Part shown: piece by piece, positions 58,419-64,000 of the stretch
How the letters are laid out: each line of letters begins with the position of its first letter
Position numbering within the stretch: the first letter of the stretch is position 1
Source: an uncultured Lachnospiraceae bacterium
Lineage (GTDB): Bacteria > Bacillota > Clostridia > Lachnospirales > Lachnospiraceae
Direction of reading: 5' to 3'
DNA length: 64,000 nt
NCBI GenBank assembly: GCA_947570615.1
Contig: CANOVJ010000006.1
Coordinates: 1-64,000, forward strand
Translations under genes and position numbers: made by a program
The notes under the pieces: model-generated
Database searches by the model: none
Told to the model about the DNA's origin: nothing
What the model saw: only the letters and a program-made list of their open reading frames with translations

Positions 58419-59735
58419 ATGGTAAAAGCAGTAGTGGGCGCCAACTGGGGCGACGAGGGAAAAGGGAAAATTACGGATATGCTGGCCAGGGAGGCGGATA
58501 TCATCGTCCGCTTTCAGGGAGGGGCCAACGCGGGGCACACGATCGTGAACGATTACGGAAAATTTGCGCTGCACACCCTTCCTTCCGGCGTGTTTTACAG
58601 CCATACAACCAGCGTGATCGGAAACGGGGTGGCGCTGAATATTCCGGTGCTTTTCAACGAGATCAGATCCATCACCGACAGAAATGTGCCGATGCCGAAA
58701 ATACTGGTGTCCGACCGGGCGCAGATGGTGATGCCCTATCACATCCTGTTCGACCAGTATGAGGAGGAGCGGCTGGGGGGAAAGTCCTTCGGTTCCACCA
58801 AATCCGGGATCGCGCCTTTTTATTCGGATAAATTTGCCAAAATCGGTTTCCAGGTGAGCGAGCTTTTTGACGAGGAGACTCTGCGGGAAAAGGCGGCGCG
58901 GGTGTGCGAGCAGAAAAATGTGATGCTGGAGCATATGTATCACAAACCGCTGATTGATCCTCAGGAGCTTCTGGAAACGCTGCACGAATATAAACGGATG
59001 ATTGAGCCTTATGTGTGCGATGTGTCCGCTTATCTGGACCGGGCCCTGAAGGAGGGAAAGACCATTCTGCTGGAGGGACAGCTTGGCACCTTAAAGGACC
59101 CTGACCACGGCATTTATCCCATGGTTACCTCATCCTCCACGCTGGCGGCTTACGGGGCCATCGGGGCAGGGATTGCTCCCTGTGAGATCAGGCAGATTAT
59201 CACCGTCTGCAAGGCCTATTCCTCAGCGGTGGGAGCGGGGGCCTTTGTGTCGGAAATTTTTGGGGATGAGGCGGATGAGCTGCGGCGCAGAGGAGGCGAC
59301 GGCGGAGAGTTCGGAGCCACCACAGGACGGCCCAGGCGGATGGGATGGTTTGACTGCGTTGCTTCCAGATATGGATGCAGGCTCCAGGGAGCCACCGACG
59401 TGGCCTTCACCGTGCTGGACGTTCTGGGATATCTGGATGAAATTCCCGTGTGCGTGGGCTATGAGATCGACGGGGAGGTGACCACCGATTTCCCGGTGAC
59501 AGTCAGGCTGGAAAAGGCCAGACCGGTGCTGAAAAGGCTGCCCGGCTGGAAGTGTGATATCCGCCACATCAGAAAGTATGAGGATTTGCCCCGGAACTGC
59601 CGCAATTATGTAGAGTTCATAGAGGAGCAGATCGGTTATCCCATCACCATGGTCTCCAACGGGCCGGGGCGGGAGGATATTATTTACAGAGAGAGCCCGC
59701 TGAAAAGCAGCGCAGCTGCAGGCGCGCTGCTGTAA
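58419..59735 (+). CDS. purA: Adenylosuccinate synthetase
   Basis: This 438-residue enzyme converts IMP and aspartate to adenylosuccinate using GTP. Conserved motifs include WGDEGKGK (GTP-binding P-loop), GGANAGHT, LLEGQLGTLKD, the GATTGRPRRMGWFD region and YEDLPRNCRNYVEFIE. AAGGAG lies about 13 bases before the ATG. The length is near normal, slightly above the approximately 430 of Bacillus. It has its own promoter, and an MBL-fold gene follows on the same strand. Confidence 0.95.
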   Translation: MVKAVVGANWGDEGKGKITDMLAREADIIVRFQGGANAGHTIVNDYGKFALHTLPSGVFYSHTTSVIGNGVALNIPVLFNEIRSITDRNVPMPKILVSDRAQMVMPYHILFDQYEEERLGGKSFGSTKSGIAPFYSDKFAKIGFQVSELFDEETLREKAARVCEQKNVMLEHMYHKPLIDPQELLETLHEYKRMIEPYVCDVSAYLDRALKEGKTILLEGQLGTLKDPDHGIYPMVTSSSTLAAYGAIGAGIAPCEIRQIITVCKAYSSAVGAGAFVSEIFGDEADELRRRGGDGGEFGATTGRPRRMGWFDCVASRYGCRLQGATDVAFTVLDVLGYLDEIPVCVGYEIDGEVTTDFPVTVRLEKARPVLKRLPGWKCDIRHIRKYEDLPRNCRNYVEFIEEQIGYPITMVSNGPGREDIIYRESPLKSSAAAGALL

Positions 59736-59825
59736 GCGCATGGCTGAAAGCAGCATAGCAGCAAATGCATGTCGGCAGGCAGCATGGCTGAAAACATCTG
59801 CGGGGCCTCAGACAGGAGGTAAGGT

Positions 59826-60683
59826 ATGAAATTTTTTACAGGTGAAAATGTGCCGCTTCCCGCCGGTTGCGGGACGCTTACCATGATCAGGAGCAGGTCG
59901 GGAGAGCTGATGTACCTGGCCCAGGGACAGGAGCGGGCGGTGCTGATGGATACCAGTGTGGGGATCAGAGGGCTTCGCGCCCTGGTGGAGGAGCTGACGG
60001 ATAAGCCCGTCACGGTTCTGATCTCCCACGGGCATCCGGATCACGCCATGGGCGTGGGGGAATTTGAGACCGCGTACATGAACCATCAGGATCTTCCCTG
60101 TTACCAGGCCATGGGAAGCCTGAAGGAGAGAAGAGATTATGTGGAGATGTCCATCGGGCCGGAGGGGGAGAGGGTGCCGGAGGAGGAATATCTGCCCCTT
60201 TTGCCGGACTACGCATTCCAGGAGCTGAGGGATGGCATGAGCTTTGACCTCGGAGGAATGCATGTGGATGTTTACGCCTTTCCCGGCCATACCAGGGGAT
60301 GCATGGTCTTTCTGCTGCGGGAGGCCAGGATTCTGATCACAGGGGACGCCTGCAATAATTCCACCTTTTTGTTTGACGAAGGCTGCAGCACAGTGGAGGA
60401 GTATAAGGCGCAGGTGCAGGAAATCATGGAGCGGCTGGATGGAAAATACGACCGTGTTTTTGTCATGCATCAGGTGAGGGAGGCGGATCCGAAGCTTTTG
60501 TCCCAGATGCTCCTGGTGTGCGATCAGGTGATGCGCGGGGAGGCGGACGAGCTGCCCTTTGTGTTCATGGGAAGGAAAGCGCTGGTGGCCAAAGACCGGA
60601 ACGAGAGGTGCGAGCGCACGGACGGCGGCTATGCCAATCTGGTTTACAACCCGGAGCGGATTTTCCGGGAGCAGAAGGCGTAA
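59826..60683 (+). CDS. MBL-fold metallohydrolase
   Basis: This 285-residue enzyme shows the metallo-beta-lactamase motif SHGHPDHAMG (HxHxDH), then FPGHTRGCMVFL (motif 3 His), LITGDACNN (Asp) and FVMHQVRE (last His). It resembles the broad group of glyoxalase-II-like and QS-type hydrolases. An AGGAGGT is nine bases upstream. It lies between purA and an acetyltransferase-hydrolase gene, 14 bases apart from the latter, so those two are probably one operon. The substrate is unknown. Confidence 0.85.
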   Translation: MKFFTGENVPLPAGCGTLTMIRSRSGELMYLAQGQERAVLMDTSVGIRGLRALVEELTDKPVTVLISHGHPDHAMGVGEFETAYMNHQDLPCYQAMGSLKERRDYVEMSIGPEGERVPEEEYLPLLPDYAFQELRDGMSFDLGGMHVDVYAFPGHTRGCMVFLLREARILITGDACNNSTFLFDEGCSTVEEYKAQVQEIMERLDGKYDRVFVMHQVREADPKLLSQMLLVCDQVMRGEADELPFVFMGRKALVAKDRNERCERTDGGYANLVYNPERIFREQKA

Positions 60684-60697
60684 AGACGGAAAAGAAA

Positions 60698-62224
60698 ATG
60701 GCAGATATCATAGCGAAGAACGGACATATTGTTATCAGAAAAATGAAGGAGACCAGGGAAGATTTTCAGTTGTTTCTGAAATGGATGACCGATCCGCAGA
60801 CCATGAAGTTCTGGGAGGGGATGACGGAGAAATTCACATACGAAAGGGTGGCCCAAAACTACGCGGAGCATGTCAGAGAGCAGGTGGAACAGTGCCTGAT
60901 CGAGTATGAGGGCAGGGCTATCGGCTACTGTCAGTTTTGTGTGCTGGACGCACAGGGCTTCGAGGTTCCGGAGGAGGAGTTTGAGAAATTTGCCGGTCAG
61001 TCCAAAGCGTATGGGATCGATATTTTCCTGGGAGAGGTTGAATGCCGGGATCATGGGATCGGTACGCAGTGTCTTAAGGCGCTGATGAAGGCGCTCTTTG
61101 AGGAATGGGGCGCGGATGTCCTCATGATCGATCCCAAGATTCACAATACAAGAGCGATCCGCTGTTATCAGAAATGCGGATTCAGAAACCTGTTTGTCGT
61201 TCCCCAAAGAGAATTGCAGGACGGGATCCGTCATGACAGCCAGATCATGGGCGTGAAAAAGCCGGATTTTATGAGGGACTGCGACGTGTGGGGCAGACGA
61301 AGGAGGGAGATGGCAGAAATAATCGGGATCACAGCTTCGGACCCTGCCAGCCCTGTCCCTTACCGGATCATAAAATCTGACAGAGAGGATGGATATACGA
61401 GGCAGCTCATCGAGTACGATTCCGGCCAGGACAAAGTCCCCGCCTTTTTGCTGATTCCCGAAGGGCGCGGCCCCCATCCGGCGGTGCTGATCCATCACCA
61501 GCACAACAGAGAGCATCATCTGGGAAAAAGCGAGGTATGCGGCCTTGCCGGAGATCCCCTTCAGGCCTTTGGGCCGGCGCTTGCGAAAAGAGGATTCGTG
61601 GTGCTGGCCCCCGACTCCGTCTGCTTTGAGGACAGGCGCAGAGGCTCTCTGGCGGAGGGATTTGACTTCTGGCAGCATTTTGACGAGATGTGTTATCGGA
61701 TCGTCAGGGGCGACTATCTGATGAAAAAGGTACTGGAGGATGCCGTCTGCGGAATCACCCTGCTCGCCGGGCTTGCCTTTGTGGACAGCGAAAGGATCGG
61801 CACGCTGGGACATTCCTACGGCGGGAATACGGTTTTGTTTCTCTGCGCGCTGGATGGCAGGATCGCCTTTGGCTGTGCGAGCGGCAGCGCCTGCACCTAT
61901 GAAACGCGCATGAAAAACGGTACGGGAATCGAGATGGCAAGTGTGATTCCGAGTTTTCACGGCAAATACGATATTGACGATCTGGTGTCCTGTATTGCCC
62001 CGAGACGTTTTCTGATCGTTTCCGCCAGGGAAGATAAATATTCGGCGGATGCCCCGGACATTGTTGCGAAAGCTCTTCCGGCCTGGCACAGGGCCGGCGC
62101 ACCGGAGAATCTGTGCCACAGAAGGTATCCCGGCGCTCATGCCATGACCCGGGAGAGATTTGACGATATTATAGAGTGGCTTACGCAGAGCGCAGCTTCT
62201 TACGCCCGGGCTGGCTGTGTATAA
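60698..62224 (+). CDS. GNAT acetyltransferase fused to alpha/beta hydrolase
   Basis: This 508-residue protein joins two enzymes in one frame. Residues 1-190 are a GNAT domain resembling AAC(6')-I aminoglycoside acetyltransferases: IGYCQFCVLD, GIDIFLGEVECRDHGIGTQC, MIDPKIHNTRAIRCYQKCGF. Residues 205-508 form a dienelactone-hydrolase-like alpha/beta hydrolase with LLIPEGRGPHPAVLIHHQH, the nucleophile elbow LGHSYGGNT, an acidic segment near SAREDKYSADAPD and the terminal YPGAHAMT. Inside the gene an AGGAGGG lies two bases before an in-frame ATG at 61310, the likely start of the former free-standing hydrolase. The start at 60698 has only a weak site. Activity on aminoglycosides is an inference. 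Confidence 0.82.
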   Translation: MADIIAKNGHIVIRKMKETREDFQLFLKWMTDPQTMKFWEGMTEKFTYERVAQNYAEHVREQVEQCLIEYEGRAIGYCQFCVLDAQGFEVPEEEFEKFAGQSKAYGIDIFLGEVECRDHGIGTQCLKALMKALFEEWGADVLMIDPKIHNTRAIRCYQKCGFRNLFVVPQRELQDGIRHDSQIMGVKKPDFMRDCDVWGRRRREMAEIIGITASDPASPVPYRIIKSDREDGYTRQLIEYDSGQDKVPAFLLIPEGRGPHPAVLIHHQHNREHHLGKSEVCGLAGDPLQAFGPALAKRGFVVLAPDSVCFEDRRRGSLAEGFDFWQHFDEMCYRIVRGDYLMKKVLEDAVCGITLLAGLAFVDSERIGTLGHSYGGNTVLFLCALDGRIAFGCASGSACTYETRMKNGTGIEMASVIPSFHGKYDIDDLVSCIAPRRFLIVSAREDKYSADAPDIVAKALPAWHRAGAPENLCHRRYPGAHAMTRERFDDIIEWLTQSAASYARAGCV

Positions 62225-62280
62225 GGAGCGGACAGCATGGGAATATTGTTCTGAAAAGGAAGAACGAAAGGAATCAATCA

Positions 62281-62814
62281 ATGCAATATGTAAATTATTA
62301 CGAAACGCCTCTGGGAGAAATCTTACTTGCGGCGGATCAGGACGGACTCACCGGGCTGTGGTTTTCCGGACAGAAATACTATGCCAGCCGTCTCGACCCG
62401 GAGCCGGAGGAAAAGGATCTGCCTGCCTTTGACGAGACGAGGCGGTGGCTGGAGGTCTATTTTGCAGGGAAGAAGCCGGACTTTATGCCGCCGATCCATA
62501 TGGTCGGGACGCCCTTTCAGATCGCGGTCTGGGAAATTATGCGCAGGATTCCCTACGGAGAGACTGCCACTTACGGAGAGATCGCCAGGGAATTTGCCAG
62601 AGAAAGGGGCCTGCCCCGAATGTCCGCGCAGGCTGTGGGAAGCGCAGTGGCACATAACAGAATTTCCATCCTTATTCCCTGCCACAGAGTAACGGGGACA
62701 AACGGAAGTCTGACCGGCTATGCAGGAGGACTTGACAGGAAGGTGAAGCTGCTGACCCTGGAGAAAGTCGATATGAAGGATTTCTTTGTTCCCCACAGGG
62801 GGACGGCATTGTGA
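62281..62814 (+). CDS. ogt: Methylated-DNA--protein-cysteine methyltransferase
   Basis: This 177-residue Ogt/MGMT-type repair protein removes the methyl group from O6-methylguanine in a suicide reaction. The acceptor cysteine lies in IPCHRV, preceded by the winged-helix DNA-binding segment (VWEIMRRIPYGETATYGEIA, AQAVGSAVAHN). AAAGGA is eight bases before the ATG. The N-terminal domain is complete. It follows the fusion gene by 56 bases, perhaps in the same transcript. Confidence 0.93.
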   Translation: MQYVNYYETPLGEILLAADQDGLTGLWFSGQKYYASRLDPEPEEKDLPAFDETRRWLEVYFAGKKPDFMPPIHMVGTPFQIAVWEIMRRIPYGETATYGEIAREFARERGLPRMSAQAVGSAVAHNRISILIPCHRVTGTNGSLTGYAGGLDRKVKLLTLEKVDMKDFFVPHRGTAL

Positions 62815-62847
62815 GACGCACAGGGCTGTGAAAGATGACGGATACCG

Positions 62848-63081
62848 TCACTGTGGCAGCAATTCGTTCATCTTCAGGACTTCAATGACCGTTCCCATCT
62901 CGTCCTTAAGCTCAAAAATATCGCGCCGGATCTCTCTCACGGCGACGGCAACGTCAAGGCGCAGATCCTCCAGTTTTCTGGCTGTGCGATCCTGCTTAAG
63001 CTCTATGGCGTCAAAACGGTTGTCTATCCTGTCAAGATGATTTAAAATTTTTTCGAACATTTCACGGCTTTCCTTATCCAT
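62848..63081 (-). CDS. Small coiled-coil protein
   Basis: This 77-residue protein (start MDKESREMFEKIL at 63081, eight bases after AGAGGT) is almost entirely a heptad-patterned coiled coil: ILNHLDRIDNRFDAIELKQD and LRLDVAVAVREIRRDIFELK. Such short proteins are common in Clostridia, often annotated only as hypothetical, and resemble the coiled-coil tails of Bdr-like or phage-derived proteins. No function can be assigned. Confidence 0.6.
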   Translation of the reverse strand: MDKESREMFEKILNHLDRIDNRFDAIELKQDRTARKLEDLRLDVAVAVREIRRDIFELKDEMGTVIEVLKMNELLPQ

Positions 63082-63282
63082 ATGGCGTACCTCTCTGTGT
63101 ATGTCTGCAGGTTCTTCCGGAATATTCACAGCGCAGGGAGCTTAGGTTCTGAGCTTTTTCATACAGGGGATTGGGTAAAAAGCAGATAATTTTACGGATG
63201 CGTGCGCAGAATTTCAGATTTCCGGATGTGTCTGAAATTATGATAGCACATCTGCCTGTATTTTGTAAAGCGTTTTTTGATT

Positions 63283-64000
63283 TCAAACAGAGGGTTTTGG
63301 ATTTTCAGAGGGCAGATTCTCCTTAAGAATCCGCACGACCTCCTCCGCACAGTCGGCGAACTCCCGGATTTTCGCAACGATCCGATCCCGCCGGCGCCTG
63401 TCCTGCAAAGCTTCCAGGGTGATATTAAACCCGCCTCCGATTGCCTCCAGTCCGTCGGGATCCGTTTGCCACATACGCTGCATTTTGGCGTATATCTGAT
63501 CCACCTGCCCGATAAAGGCAAAGTCGGGGTTGAAGCGCCGGGCCCGGTTTAAAAATTCATGGCAGCAGCTTGCGTTTGTGGCAGGGACACAGACATAATT
63601 ACAGTATATGAACCAGGAGTCAAATTCCTCCGGCTTCATGGCGTCGTATCTGCCGCTCTCTATTTCGTCGGCCCAGGCGCGGAAGGCCGAAGCGCCGAAG
63701 CAATAGCTTTTTGTGCGGGTTGTCAGAAGACCTGGGAGATTTATGATGGCGTCCCGGTAGATCTGTCCCGGATCCTTTTGCTCTTTCTTTTCCCCCACAA
63801 AGAGAAAGCCGCGGCTCTCATCGGTTTCGCCGCCGCAGGTCTCACAGAACACATCCTGTGCGCAGACACGTTCAGGCCCGGTCATATTGTCTGTCATAAA
63901 CAGCAGGGTTTTCCCGCCGTCCTCATAGCCCACAAAGACGATCCAGGCCGAATGTCCCAGGATGATCAGATTGCTGATCACGGGAATGCCTCTGTCGATA
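63283..64000 (-). CDS. Uncharacterised protein, 5' end outside the window
   Basis: The last 239 codons are visible; the frame is open to the window edge, so the start lies beyond it. The beginning (DRGIPVISNLII, then GHSAWIVFVGYEDGGKTLLFMTDN) resembles the C39/BtrH-like papain fold in which a His and Asp or Asn form part of an active site, but the Cys that should precede lies outside the window. The rest is helical with several conserved aromatic residues (YCFGASAFRAWADEIESG). It may be an amidohydrolase or peptidase-like protein of the DUF4872/BtrH group; this is a tentative guess. Confidence 0.5.
   Translation of the reverse strand, partial: IDRGIPVISNLIILGHSAWIVFVGYEDGGKTLLFMTDNMTGPERVCAQDVFCETCGGETDESRGFLFVGEKKEQKDPGQIYRDAIINLPGLLTTRTKSYCFGASAFRAWADEIESGRYDAMKPEEFDSWFIYCNYVCVPATNASCCHEFLNRARRFNPDFAFIGQVDQIYAKMQRMWQTDPDGLEAIGGGFNITLEALQDRRRRDRIVAKIREFADCAEEVVRILKENLPSENPKPSV

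Noticed and set aside
60644-62281. 545-residue minus-strand frame opposite the acetyltransferase-hydrolase gene
   Set aside because: The + strand frame holds catalytic motifs of two enzymes; the opposite frame has no coherent domain.

Overview
The window looks like chromosome of an anaerobic gut Clostridium relative, most likely Lachnospiraceae. The base composition is visibly above 50% GC, genes are preceded by strong AGGAGG-type ribosome binding sites, and the gene families are typical of that group: a YesM/YesN-type two-component system next to an LplC-type sugar permease, a CD3324-family regulator, YtaF, a vanG-type cluster, and GH97 and GH43 glycosidases. Genus cannot be fixed from sequence alone. 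I saw no rRNA, tRNA, CRISPR array, phage module or intact insertion sequence.

Layout. 1-8.4 kb is a carbohydrate-use block: the end of an ABC sugar permease, a sensor kinase and AraC-type response regulator, a DUF4965/glutaminase-A-like gene broken by a one-base insertion, and a GH97 glycosidase. 8.7-11.9 kb holds a hemerythrin-CheX-like fusion, a TRIC-type channel and a GLUG-like secreted protein with a small overlapping membrane ORF. 11.9-16.1 kb is an AraC regulator and uxuAB. 16.4-21.7 kb contains a hypothetical gene, a terminator and a compact vanG-vanXY-vanT cluster that would make and maintain D-Ala-D-Ser peptidoglycan ends, but with no vanR/vanS beside it. 21.9-30.8 kb carries a Cys/His-module surface protein, a Ca2+-type P-ATPase whose ribosome binding site lies in a perfect hairpin, YtaF, a truncated dehydrogenase, a beta-CASP nuclease, rsgA behind a long structured leader, and a PHP phosphoesterase.

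31-36 kb has a MATE exporter, a small membrane protein and two overlapping GH43-like genes. 36-39.5 kb is a MoxR / DUF58 / DUF4129-like membrane operon. folA and a self-inhibited class III Fic protein follow. 41.2-45.6 kb is an AT-richer block with a CD3324 regulator and a heterodimeric ABC exporter, probably acquired. 45.7-48.7 kb is uxaA-uxaB, which together with uxuAB covers the reductase and dehydratase steps of both galacturonate and glucuronate breakdown. 49-52 kb has ilvE and an ABC exporter preceded by an 18-codon leader ORF and competing hairpins. 52-56.3 kb has larB, larC and larE (nickel-pincer cofactor synthesis) without larA, interrupted by a decayed AAA/PD-(D/E)XK gene and a TfoX-C-like gene. 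56.3-62.8 kb has rbsK and a nucleoside hydrolase (ribose salvage), purA, an MBL hydrolase, an unusual acetyltransferase-hydrolase fusion and ogt. The window ends in an incomplete uncharacterised gene.

The intergenic spaces repeatedly carry two families of short palindromic repeats. The most interesting regulatory signals are three places where a ribosome binding site sits in, or competes with, an inverted repeat. Promoters and hairpins were found by eye, and function assignments rest on family motifs recalled from general knowledge; nothing here was searched or folded computationally.
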